Shown here: positions 1-10,506 of the stretch, piece by piece
Numbering within the stretch: position 1 is the stretch's first letter
Layout of the letters: each line of letters begins with the position of its first letter
Assembly (NCBI GenBank): GCA_928212115.1
Contig: CAKMRJ010003334.1
Span: 24,000,620-24,064,619 of the forward strand
DNA from: Lactuca virosa
Lineage: Eukaryota; Streptophyta; Magnoliopsida; Asterales; Asteraceae
Direction of reading: 5' to 3'
Length of the DNA stretch: 64,000 nt
Program-made: the position numbers and the translations under genes
Notes under the pieces: generated by a model
The model's input: only the letters and a program-made list of their open reading frames with translations
What the model was told of the DNA's origin: nothing
Database searches by the model: none

Positions 1-755
1 GCTCATACAAACCCTAATGCTTGGATCTAGGTTTCTCTATTGTACATGCTTTGAATCCAAACTTATAAACCATAGATCTATCAAATAAGAACTGAAATAA
101 GGGTTTAGTAATTACCTTTGATTGTTATATAGCAATAACAATCAATCCTTGCTTTGATTTGCTTCAGAAAACTTAGTGCCTCAAGTGTTGCACCTCTAAT
201 GGAGTCACAAACACCACTAAGCAACTTGGATGAAGAAGGAGGAGAGAGAGGAGACAGCCAAAATCCAGAAACCCTAATCTAAGAGTTGTCACGTTTTTGG
301 GCATAAAGGGGCTCTTTATATAGGGTAGGCTATTAGGGTTTACAACTAGGAACCCTAATCTGACTGCTTAGGCCCTAAGCAGCCCATGGATCCCTTTCTC
401 TAGAGTCATGGACGAAATCTTATGGGCTTCCCCATAAATTTCGTCCACTCTACTCTATGGAGTCCATTAGCCCACTCTTGCAATTATCTTATAATTACAA
501 TTCCAGCCCCTTAAGTTTAATTAATCTCTTTTAGCCCACAAAATTAATTACAATAATTCTTGACTAATATTAATAAACGATATGATTTCTCCTTTAATAT
601 ATTATTCTTATAATATATTAATAAATCATAATTAAACCTTTCTCTCCTTAACTCACCCTACATATTGCTATGGTGAAGGCAACCTAAAAGGACCATGCTC
701 ATAATCGGGTCAAGTACATACCAAAATAGTTATGGACTTAGACACTAATCCAACA
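1..755 (-). repeat. 3' LTR of the first Copia element (partial)
   Basis: It matches 6868-7620 almost base for base, including the run of AT-rich palindromes near 590-640. The first about 35 bases of the LTR lie outside the window. It ends in CCAACA at 755, directly followed by the complement of a polypurine tract (GTCTCCCACTTGG), as expected for a minus-strand 3' LTR. Confidence 0.9.
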
Positions 756-1600
756 GTCTCCCACTTGGATAAGTCTAATAACTATTATGCGTATGACTTC
801 AGAACTTGATCAGCAATTGTAGCTTCCAAAGCCGTTGTCAACTCTGATCTTATCAGATACGCGTGTCTTTAGATAAGGGATTATATATTCCTCCATTCTA
901 CAAGAATCGTATAGACATGAGACATGGATTGAAATCATTCTCTCAGTCTATGTGTCGTTTCCCGATTTCCGATTTATGACGACTGACTAATTGAACAAAT
1001 CAAATCAGTCCTGGCCCGGCCGAGCACTTTCCTTTGTCATCACTAAATCATCGAGGGGCCCACAAATATCGCTTTTATCCCACCTTGGGTAAAAGGAATG
1101 GATAAACTTGACTCAAATGCTTGCTTGCACCTACTAATCGAATCACACACACAATAAGTTTTATAACACCAAGTTACTGGTGCGTTTACTTATCATCATG
1201 TGCAACTGATCAGCAAGTAAAACTCACACGTCTTGGTTTCAAGAATATACAATGTTATCGTCTCACCAATCACTCGTGATAAAAACCATGAAGTGATTCA
1301 AGTGAGCGTGGGTTTAATCCAATACTTTAATCTTATCAAAGCACTCATGAATTCTGCAGCAAACTTGTGCTATGTCTAAACACTTTAGACAATCTACAGA
1401 CAGATTCATGACAGTCTTCCTTCATACTTACTTCCAACGTATGACCGACTGTGGAGGTTCGAATACCTAGTTATTCTGGAAGTCAAAACATGCAAAATGA
1501 AACGCAATAATAATATTAATCCTATATGGCCCCAAAAACTTTTGAGCATAATAAAAACACTTTTATTTAAACACCATATTGATTACTCATTATTCATTGC
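756..1600 (-). other. Polypurine tract and 3' non-coding region of the first Copia element
   Basis: The minus strand reads CCAAGTGGGAGAC immediately before the LTR start TGTTGG, a typical Copia polypurine tract. The remainder aligns by eye with 50807-51667, the equivalent non-coding stretch between pol and 3' LTR of the Copia element at 50-57 kb (shared phrases such as the ones at 1485 and 51534). No coding potential is seen. Confidence 0.7.
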
Positions 1601-4432
1601 TTACTGTTTCAGAAAATCAACTTATTACTCGAATTATAACCACAATTGTCCCATGCTCCAAGCATGCACACTTTGGTTTCCTATGGTCCATACTTTTATG
1701 AAATAGATCACTTGAAAAATTTTTCCAATGAAACTCATTTCACAATCCCCATATGTCAGATGCTAACATTTTATCAACGATCTGTTTTTCGTAAAGTCAT
1801 AGCACAAAAGACACCAAGACTTGCCAATGAAATCACAAAAGTACTCTATCTAAAATTGTTACAAAACAATTATATAGTTGATGTCTCTCACTCAAAGTAC
1901 ATTCCTTTGAACATCCTTTTTGCATAAAAGTTTCTAATCTAGACATATTTCTTAATACCCAACTCCCATTAATGGAAACATTTCCATATTTTCCATATGA
2001 CAACTCATTCTTAATAGAATCTTATCTATTCATAATAATGTCAATATAGTCCATCCAATACTATACTTCCAACTACTCACAAGCGACAAATCCTCAGTGA
2101 ACCTCAGATCGTCCTTTGATAGTTGTTTAATTATTTTAGTCAGAACCAGTTCTAGTCCCTTTTTCCCTCTTAATGCCTAGGCATTTGGAAATTTTAGAAT
2201 GGTCAAATATATAGCATATGCAATCGATCCTATACCCGAAGCGTATTGGACACGATGCACAATGTCTCACATAAAGACGTGATACTTTATCAGCCTTATG
2301 CCATAATATTTTATGTGCCATGTTCCCGCAATTTGAACTATGAAGAGGGATGCCGTAATCATAATCGAATTTTGAGAATGCACTATGTATCCTTGACTAA
2401 ATTTATTAACATTTCTCGATCTAAGCTTTAGAATTTTGAAACGAAGTATAATATTCTCTCCCTTATTATAGCAAAACAACTTTTCAACCCTTGCAACTTT
2501 GCAAAGTGAATCTTGTTTTCTATAATTAATATTGCTAACTTGCAATACTTACCATAATAATCATGCTCCCACTAACATGATGATTATTTTCTTACCAGCA
2601 TAAACACTTATGCTCCCACTAGCTTTGACATGTATTCAGAAAACAATTGAACTTCTAGAAAACAATGCTTATTGAATTCCTTAAGTTCATATTTCTAATA
2701 CCTAATGCTTTGATAAGCCTTTATCTAAGCTTTTTAAGCTCATACACCTTTGCCTTAGAAGCTCACATGTGTGTCTAAACAAATTCAGAACTTATGTTAC
2801 TAAGTCCCAAATGTTCAGACTAATTGCCAATTCTCACAATTCGAACTATGAAAGGGATGCCGTAATCATAATCGAATTTGAGAATACAATTCTCACAATT
2901 GCTATCTTCTTAAAATCTCTCTTAGTGAAAACATTTCCTCACCATCATTTTCATGAAGGAGGAAAACCTTATGACACTTAGATTTTATGATGTATGTGTT
3001 CCTATCCATGTGAATTTGTCAAAACGAAAGTTTGCGACAAATCCAAACCATATGGACTGAACTTGTTCAATCTTGATTTCTTGCCTCATGTAAAACAAGA
3101 GCCCCCACCATGTCTTCAAAGCAACTCACCCTTACATATCAATGTACTTTCCATTGATCAAGGTGCTTTGTCTTATTAATTCAAATGAGAACTCATAGAA
3201 CTCACATGCATATTAAGCTTAATTGGAATGGCACAGAAAAGGAGTATGTCATCCACGATAGGCTTTAAACCTCAAGTCGTGTGCTAGTGATGATCAACTA
3301 GGTTTACTCTTGATTTGTTCTTGAAACTTTTCAAGACCATTAAGACTCCCACTGACTCCTTGACACATAAGATTCTCTTGTCAAGAAACATTTCTTGACA
3401 CAAATATTCAAGAGTTAGTGTAGCCTTTTTGTCAAGTTTAACACTTCACATAATTGGTCCTGTTGGTCTTTGTCTTATCCAAGACATCACAACTTACCAA
3501 TTTCAATGTGCAAGAATAAGAAAACTTTTCCAATTCCACATTTGTCGAGTGTTATAAACCTACTTAAGACTTGTCACTCATGTCAGAATCTTGACTCTAA
3601 GACTTGATATTGGAACGAAGTATGATTGACTTCTTGATTTAACCATTTCTACAATTCTCGATTCCTCTTCTTAGACATGCAATTGCACTAGACTCACTTA
3701 GAGGATCAATTGAGATATGGTTCTTAATCATTAAGACTTATCATAAAACACAATAAAAGGTACTCTCCCTTCTTAGGAATGGAGAAACTTTTATCTTTCT
3801 GCCTACTTGATTCTTCTTATTCGTTCTGCTATTGATTGAAACTTTCTCGATCAACTCAGAATTATACTTAATCTTATAAGTATAACCATATTTACTAAAC
3901 TTTAGTAAATCATGACGAATATCTTTATCACTCTTGTGTTGGACTTGATCAACGCACAACCTAGTGTACTCGATCTCCTAGTCCTTCTCTTGACACTTTG
4001 TCAAAGAATTAGTCTTATTTCCAAATATGAAGTTTCTCATTCATCACGCAACCAAGTTCCATGACTCCAAGTTTCTGTCCAACTGAAACTTGGGCGATGA
4101 GAATCTTCCCTTATTTGGCAAATTCTCGACATTTCCACAAATAACATAATTAAGAATCAAATCCATTAAGAAACAATTAAACATCAATTTTTCATACACA
4201 CCATTGCAAGGATAAATAAATAAGACAAATCAAAATTTATTTTATTGCGGAAAAACTTGTCCTTACAATGTAATTCAACTGAAAAACTATGCTATTACAT
4301 ATTTCTTATCAATCTATCCTAACTCTAGAGTAGCAGCTCAAAATCTGATCTCGAGTCATGCGATCGAAATCCATTTCTTCATGATCAGATTCAGCACGCT
4401 TCTGCCTTAAGCTTCCTCTCTTTTCTTCGATC
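1601..4432 (-). pseudogene. Fossil Copia pol of the first element
   Basis: No long open frame remains, but short islands still align with Copia pol. The clearest is at 3741-3959, where a 72-codon frame resembles the integrase core around the stretch FSKYGYTYKIKYNSE and ends with QVGRKIKV, cf. QLGRKIKM in the copy at 54 kb. Another, near 2200-2270, resembles the reverse-transcriptase/RNase H linker that reads MYAMTCTRPDV in better copies. The islands are in the expected order on the minus strand. Two direct repeats of about 50 bases (2333-2385 and 2838-2885) lie inside. The decay is far deeper than LTR divergence suggests. Confidence 0.55.
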
Positions 4433-4519
4433 CTGCAAAAACATCAAAATGTAATCTTATCACATCATGTATTAAGAATCAAAGAATAGGAACTTATAGA
4501 GTTAGTTAATAGATTTTAC
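4433..4519 (-). other. Putative intron directly after gag
   Basis: On the minus strand the gag frame meets TTCAG followed by GTAAAATC (donor at 4519-4518). An AT-rich stretch follows, ending in TTTTTGCAG (acceptor AG at 4434-4433). Joining the flanks would keep the gag frame for a few codons and then reach a TAA near 4411. Size, base composition and site quality fit a short plant intron. BARE elements of barley are known to make a spliced RNA that encodes Gag alone, with the intron at a similar place. That parallel is inference. Confidence 0.45.
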
Positions 4520-5173
4520 CTGAAGTAGAGCCATACGTCTTGACTCTCCCATCTCTTAGATCTCTCAGGTAAACAGGCAGCTTCGTCTCCAATGCCCCTT
4601 TTCTTGGCAGTAGAAGCAGATGGACTCTTTTGGAATGGCACAAGGAACTATCTCAGAATTTACCTTTTCCAGATTTCCAATGTCACCATTTTTAATGTCC
4701 ATTGAAGTTTGGAAGTTTGATTTGCCAGACAAATTTGCTCGATCAGCACGCCAAATTATTTCTGATTCAGCAGCTATAAGCAAATAGGTCAAATCAATGA
4801 GGGTCACGTCATGGTCCATCATATAGTACTCTCTAACGAACTCACTATATGATTCAGGAAGTGACTGAAGAACCCAGTCAACAGCCAACATTTCTGAGAT
4901 ATCGACACCCATCATCCTTAACCTATCAATGTGTGACTTCATCTTTAAGATGTGTGCACACACAGGTTTCCCATCTTCGTGTTTACTTGCCAATAGGGCT
5001 TGAGTGAGATTGAACTTTTCAAGCCTTTGAACTTATGGGTTAGGGAGAATAATTGGAGGATGTGGAGTAGGTGAAGCATGACTCTCATTTCCTTGATCGT
5101 ATCGTGGAACGTCATCTTCATTTGGAAAGCTTGTTCCAAGGGACTTGGGAAGACCATTGTAAGATTTAGACAT
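4433..5173 (-). pseudogene. gag: Copia gag polyprotein with zinc knuckle
   Basis: Gag builds the particle that packages element RNA in the cytoplasm. I place the start at the ATG at 5173-5171. The frame runs through one in-frame stop (TAA near 5035), then stays open for about 140 codons of the UBN2-type gag fold (WVLQSLPESYSEF, LTYLLIAAE) to a zinc knuckle at about 4578-4620: C-F-Y-C, K-G-H, R-R-S-C. One base appears lost from a C run directly after the last cysteine, shifting the frame. With that shift allowed, the reading continues to about 4520, where an intron-like gap of 87 nt (4433-4519) follows. This gag is unlike that of the tandem Copia at 45-57 kb although leader and LTR are shared, so the element is a chimera. 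Confidence 0.75.
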
Positions 5174-6817
5174 CTACAAAATGGGAGAAAATTCAAGTTA
5201 GTTGATAAGAATCCTTGATGTAACACCCAAATGAAACATCAAGGCTAGGATCCAACACAATACTCTACAACCTAGAAGAGGGATGCCGTAATCTAGTTGC
5301 AGAATATTTGAAGGTAGGTAAATGACGATTTACCAATTTCCACCATGAAAAACGAAAAAGAAATTTAAGTTTTAAATGAATTGAAACTCCTAGATCTTTT
5401 GAGATTCATTGAACTTTTCAATGGCATGTTTAATCTCGATTATGCCCTTCTATTTGTGACTGGGATGCCGAGGATCACAAACAAGGTGTGAATAACCATA
5501 CGAATCATGTGGTGCACCCAATTGCTACTATCACCTAATCAATGTGCCGGTTAACCACACACGCTCCATTGATCTATGATAAACATCGAGCCACCCTTCG
5601 CCACCAATGTCAATCCCAAATTAGTGTGCCGGTTAACCACACACGCTCCACTAACGTTTGACAAGGGTACGAAGTGTAATTCCATGGATTAGCATACAAT
5701 TCACATTTTGCCCTAAAGTAACTAAGATTGGGAATTTGTAAAAGCATTTAGTTACTTTGTACTTCATTATACTTATAATGGAAGGTTTCGTCCTATCCTA
5801 CCCGTTCGGCTAACGACCCTCCACTAGTCAAGAGTGCGGTGGGTAAGAGTGGATACCCATTCAATCGCCATTTTATAGGCAATTTCCTTAAACACCCCTT
5901 ATAGACTAGCTTCGTGAATGAGGCCTACTAACGGTAAGACTGACTGTTTACTCATATATATATAATATTAGACTTTTAATGTTACATATATATAGTATAG
6001 GTGTATTTTACACTTTAAAATACTAGGTGGTTTTTTAACTTTCTCTTTTTAAATTAACTTTTAATTAACTTAACAAAACCATGAGGTGTAATTTGAACTT
6101 TTCAAAATACTAGAGTTTTTAGAATTTAAATATTACATAATTAAACTATTAATCAAAATTTTAAATTCCAAAACTTGAGGAAAGTTTGAAACTTTCAAAA
6201 CATTAGGTTTTAGAATTTAAATATTTCAACATTAAACTTTTAATCAAAGTAAATTCCAAAACTTGAGGGCAAGTTTTGAAACTTTTCAAAACATTAGGTT
6301 TAACTATTTAAATTTCAAAAACAAAACTTTTAAGTTCAAATTTAAACTATAAAAACCTAGAGGGAGTAATTTAAACTATTCAAACTACTAGGGATCAAAT
6401 AACAATAATATAAATCAAACAATTATTTAGTGAATTACTATATTTGATCTAATTCAATTTCTTGCAAGATAAGTTACCCAATAATACAAATAATCAATTT
6501 TATCATAATAAGGAATTATTATCTAATCAATTGGGAAATTATCTTGTGTTTTGGCAAGGATAATCATTTAATTAAGATCAAATTCGGATTTTACTTCAAA
6601 AAACGATTTAGGCATCAAATCCACCAAGTCAAAACAACAAGAAATCCGAAATACCCTCTGTTTGACGCTCGAACTCGCCGAGTCAGCTCTGACTCGCCGA
6701 GTAGGGCCAACTCGCCGAGTCCAGATACTGACTCGCCGAGTTGAGTCGGGCAGAGGCAAAAACTCGATTTTCAGCAAGCAAAAACAGTTAAGCATCACAT
6801 ACAATTGAAACCAACCA
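5174..6817 (-). other. Copia untranslated leader of the first element
   Basis: This is a long non-coding leader between the PBS and gag. It matches the leaders at 48664-50002 and 55275-57044 in long blocks. It holds two copies of GTGCCGGTTAACCACACACG (near 5541 and 5618), the block CCCGTTCGGCTAACGACCC near 5798, and an AT-rich repeated section at 6100-6330 (three versions of AAACTTTTAATCAAA with AATTCCAAAACTTGAGG). No credible open frame is present. Confidence 0.75.
6671..6743 (-). repeat. Four-copy ACTCGCCGAGT inverted-repeat array in the Copia leader
   Basis: Four copies of ACTCGCCGAGT, spaced 14-22 bases apart, lie about 75 bases from the primer-binding site. Each is a 5-base inverted repeat (ACTCG/CGAGT) around one variable base. 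The same array, with variable centre, occurs at 56892-56963 in the related leader and in the Gypsy LTR at 10573-10792. Confidence 0.85.
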
Positions 6818-6830
6818 GGCTCTGATACCA
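6818..6830 (-). other. Primer-binding site, tRNA-Met type
   Basis: The minus strand reads TGGTATCAGAGCC, one base from the LTR end. This complements the 3' end of initiator tRNA-Met, the usual primer in plant Copia elements. Confidence 0.9.
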
Positions 6831-6831
6831 C

Positions 6832-7620
6832 TGATGGGTTTTATGCATAAGAAACAATCCTATGTGCTCATACAACCCTAATGCTTGGATCTAGGTTTCT
6901 CTATTGTACATGCTTTGAATCCAAGACTTATAAACCCTAGATCTATCAAATAAGAACTGAAATAAGGGTTTAGTAATTACCTTTGATTGTTATATATCAA
7001 TAACAATCAATCCTTGCTTTGATTTGCTTCAGAAAACTTAGTGCCTCAAGTGCTGCACCTCTAATGGAGTCACAAACACCACTAAGCAACTTGGATGAAG
7101 AAGGAGGAGAGAGGAGGCAACCAAAACATCCAGAAACCCTAATCTAGAGTTGTCCACGTTGGGGCATAAGGGCTCTTTATATAGGTGTAGGCTATTAGGG
7201 TTTACAACTAGGAAACCCTAATCTGACTGCTTAGGCCCTAAGCAGCCCATGGATCCCTTTCTTTAGAGTCATGGACGAAATCTTATGGGCTTCCCCATAA
7301 ATTTCGTCCACTCTACTCTATGGAGTCCATTAGCCCACTCTTGCAATTATCTTATAATTATAATTCCAGTCCTTTAAGTTTAATTAATCTCTTTTAGCCA
7401 CAAAATTAATTATCAACTAATTCTTGACTAATATTAATTAAACAATATGATTTCTCCTTTAATATATTATTCTTATAATATATTAATAAATCATAATTAA
7501 ACCTTTCTCTCCTTAACTCACCTTACATATTGCTATGGTGAAGGCAACCCAAAAGAACCATGCTCATAATCGGGTCAAGTACATACCAAAATAGTTATGG
7601 ACTTAGACACTAATCCAACA
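6832..7620 (-). repeat. 5' LTR of the first Copia element
   Basis: A 789-bp repeat that, on the minus strand, starts TGTTGGATTAGTG and ends AACCCATCA. The PBS follows. It is complete and nearly identical to 1-755, and shares long blocks with the LTRs at 50017-50806 and 57059-57846. Confidence 0.9.
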
Positions 7621-8772
7621 CTGTTCTCCGCCACTGGCGCCTCTGCCCGGCCCTGACGGCCGTCTGTAATCCTCAATGTGGCAGGGGCGGGTGCAGCCAC
7701 TATCCCCGTTGCTGCTAAACTCGGACACGGGGACCTCTTGTGGCCCCTATTATTGCACTAAAAGCAAATCAGATCAGATAATAAGGTGGTAGTGGTGGTA
7801 GAAGTAGCAGTACAATCCCTGCTCACATGCCCAGTTCGGCCGCACTTAAAGCAGCCCGGACTAACCGCCATGCACGTCCCCTCGTGCGACCTACCGCATT
7901 TGCCGCAGCAGCCTCAGCCCTGATGGCTCTTCCCTCGGGAATCTGTCTTGGGCTTCTTTCCCGAACCCTCCATACCAGATGCCGTATCTGGTATCCTCTT
8001 CCTCTCCATCTCTAAATCAATCTCTCTCTCTAGCTCTGGCAATCGTATCCTCCAGCGTTTTGCAGTTGGATCAGCTCACAAACTGCCGAATGCCACTCCT
8101 CAACATCTCATGTTATCGGGCCTTTTTCATTTCCTCGTCCGCCACATACTGCGGAACAAGAAGGGCCCTCTCCTTAAACTTGGCAGTGATCTCCGCCACA
8201 TTCTCTGTCGTCTGCTCAAGATCCTGGAACTCCCTCGCTAGTTGTTGCACCTCAATCACTGGTGCAAGCGCGACCCTGAACCTGGTCAAAAAATCACTCC
8301 AGGTCATCGCATCCAAAATTGCATCATCTACAATGGCTCTCCCAACCTCCTCCCACCAGTCACGTGTCCTGTCCTTCAGAAGACAAGACGCAAGTCTAAC
8401 CTTGTCCCCCTCGGGACATTTGCTGGTGTGGAATGCGTTGGCGACATCCGCCAACCATCTGGTGCTCGCAAGGGGTCGTCCGCCCCATGGTAGTTGGGAG
8501 CTCCACAAGCCCCTGAACTCCCTGAAAGTCAGTGTGTGCGACCCCGTCATGGCCGCCACCTCGGTGCGGAAAGCGCTCAGCTTCTCATCCAGAAGCTCCA
8601 AAATACCCTCCTTGACCGAGACCAAAGATCAAAGTCCTGTTCTAAATGGTATGTGTGATCTCAACGAGATGAAGTCCCTTGTCTGCTCGTCAAGCTGCCC
8701 GGCTCCAGAGCCCGAGCCTGATCCCTCACCAGTGCCTGAAGTGCCAATTGGCCTAGTGCGTAGCGTCACCAT
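7621..8772 (-). pseudogene. gag: Gypsy (Tekay/Del-like) gag fragment
   Basis: The likely start is the ATG at 8772-8770, followed by a serine/glycine/acidic N-terminus. A stop interrupts near 8633. From 8625 to 8113 an open frame of about 170 codons shows the retrotransposon gag core (WLADVANAFHTSKCPEGDKV, then a W-W-E and a W-SDFLTRF stretch). Further broken frames to 7690 retain a knuckle (C-F-K-C, G-H-V, R-D-C near 7810-7850) and a second one near 7730-7760. The gene is cut at 7620/7621 by the Copia insertion, so protease and polymerase would lie left of the window. GC content is clearly higher than in the AT-rich neighbours. Confidence 0.8.
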
Positions 8773-9669
8773 ACTGAAAATACACCATAACAAACATCAT
8801 CACGCTCCTCATAACTCGAGGGATCTCACATTCTACAAGTTTCCTGAGCTCATCTCAGCCTTCCTTGATTCGAGTACGGATCCTTTGCTTTCAGTAGTAC
8901 GGACCCATACTATCTTCCATATCTATCCGTATTTTCCTCAAGAACTGCCTCGACTCCACCAAGTCCCTTCTACTACTAATACTACTACTGATCTCATGCT
9001 AATCTCATCCTAGTCTTGCCCTAGGGTAATCACCAACCCACTATCCGCTATCAGCTGCATAAGAAGTCCCTGATATCTCCCCTAACTAGCTTGCGTGAAT
9101 ACTATTACATATCACTAAGACTAGATAATTCTTCGAATGAGAGATCCTACCCTACAACGGTTGGACTCAAACAAGAGTTGTGCAATAGAGCTAGACCTAA
9201 CCTTCTGAAATTATTTAATCCTCGCTATATGTAACTTAACATATTCATTTACTAGTTAGTAAAAGATAACCAGAACTCCTAAAAGCACAAAGCAAGCAAC
9301 ATTCGAGCATCGAGTAAACATAATCAAGCATATCACATTCAGGCCATTACTAACTAATCTGTACTAGCATGCGGTTCATAAAGCTGAGATACATATAACA
9401 GGCACATAAGGCATCCTTCCTAGATCCTTATTTGTAATCTAGCATGCAATTCTCAAAAAGCTGATATCATAACAATAACGTGTATGGGTAATTTGGGAGT
9501 ACTTACTTCAGCTCGGCTGATTGCATGCACCACACCCTTTTTCTCTTTTCAAAATTCTTTTTGTAAAAATGATTTTGTTTTGAAAATTTTCATACCAAGT
9601 CCTTAGTTTGAGTTCATACACACCCAAGAGTGTGCCCGAATCCCTCAAACCAAGGCTCTAATACCAACT
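8773..9669 (-). other. Gypsy leader with primer-binding site
   Basis: This non-coding stretch lies between gag and LTR. At 9654-9667 the minus strand reads TTGGTATTAGAGCC, a tRNA-Met-type primer site with one change, two bases from the LTR end. Nothing else is recognised in the roughly 880-base leader. Confidence 0.75.
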
Positions 9670-9866
9670 TGAAACATCCCAAAAATACGGTCCAAAAATT
9701 TCGTTTTTAATTATTAATAAAACCATAGTTATCCCAAATACATGTCATAATACCTCAAACATCATATCAATGTATATCAAAATATCAGAGTATAAACATC
9801 CCAGGCTGAACAAATGGTGTGTGCACTGCAATCATCCTGAGCTCTTCCCCTTGCTACCGGAAGTAC

Positions 9867-10388
9867 CTATAACCAAAACTGAAAACTGTAAGCACGAAGC
9901 TTAGTGAGTCTCCCCAAACTACCACATACCATACACATATAACATGAAACTAAGAGATACGGGTCCCGCCCACACTCATGGAGATACGGGCCCCGCCCAC
10001 ACTCCGCTATCTGGGAGATACGGGCCCCACCCACACTCAGTTGGCAATGAGATACGGGCCCCGCCCACACTCAGCTACTACGAGATACGGGCCCCGCCCA
10101 CACTCGACTACTATGAGATACGGGCCCCGCCCACACTCAACTGCTATGAGATACGGGCCCCGCCCACACTCATCTACTAAACATACATACAAGTATCACA
10201 TAAACCACACGTATAACTAAATCTATCAATCAGTCATATATCCATACTCAAAATAAGCTATGAGATGCGCGCCCCGCCCACACTCGGCTAACTAGGAGAT
10301 ACGGGCCTCGCCCACACTCAGCTACTAACATATCATACTACGGGCCGACCTTGGTGTCGTAGACCCGTTCCTACTGAAGGAAACTCAC
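9867..10388 (-). other. Putative intron within the Gypsy LTR
   Basis: The minus strand has GCGAG|GTGAGTTTCC at 10388 and GGTTATAG|GTACTTCCGG at 9867. Equivalent paired sites occur in other Gypsy LTR families in this window (20600-21165, 30391-30872, 17431-18351). The interval contains the 33-bp tandem repeats. Splicing is inferred from sequence only. Confidence 0.4.
9951..10325 (+). repeat. 33-bp GC-rich tandem repeat
   Basis: Seven consecutive units built on GAGATACGGGCCCCGCCCAC plus ACTC and a variable spacer run from 9951 to about 10180. Two further units lie at 10259-10325. The core of about 25 bases is almost invariant while the last 8 or so bases vary. The short frames through it encode only repetitive peptides and are not genes. 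Confidence 0.9.
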
Positions 10389-10506
10389 CTCGCAAGGCTG
10401 ACTGCTGAAAACTCGAGTGAGGAATCTCTGACGGCTGCTCCCATGACTCCCCGACTATTTTTATCACAATAATACTTAGTCAAAACCTGATAATTCTCCT
10501 TAGGGT

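Larger units (their letters stand above)
1..7620 (-). mobile_element. Copia LTR retrotransposon, gag kept, pol fossil (left end outside window)
   Basis: The sequence at 1-755 and at 6832-7620 is a nearly identical direct repeat ending in CCAACA. On the minus strand the right copy is the 5' LTR, followed by a tRNA-Met-type primer site, a long leader, gag, decayed pol remnants, a polypurine tract and the 3' LTR. The repeats differ by only scattered substitutions and small indels in what I could compare, so the insertion looks recent, although its pol is almost unrecognisable. The element interrupts a Gypsy gag that resumes at 7621. The target duplication cannot be checked because the left end is outside the window. 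Confidence 0.85.

Noticed and set aside
1497..3179. Several 60-93 codon frames on both strands
   Set aside because: They have AT-rich chance composition, overlap each other, and lie in decayed Copia pol.
7979..9013. 344-codon plus-strand frame
   Set aside because: It is the antisense shadow of the GC-rich Gypsy gag on the minus strand. The minus strand shows real gag motifs and this frame shows none.
9944..10220. Repetitive plus-strand frames through the 33-bp repeats
   Set aside because: They result from a tandem repeat with a unit divisible by three. There is no gene context.
9951..10325. CRISPR-like array
   Set aside because: The 25-base repeats with short 8-base variable parts are a minisatellite. 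The genome is a plant nuclear one and no cas genes exist.
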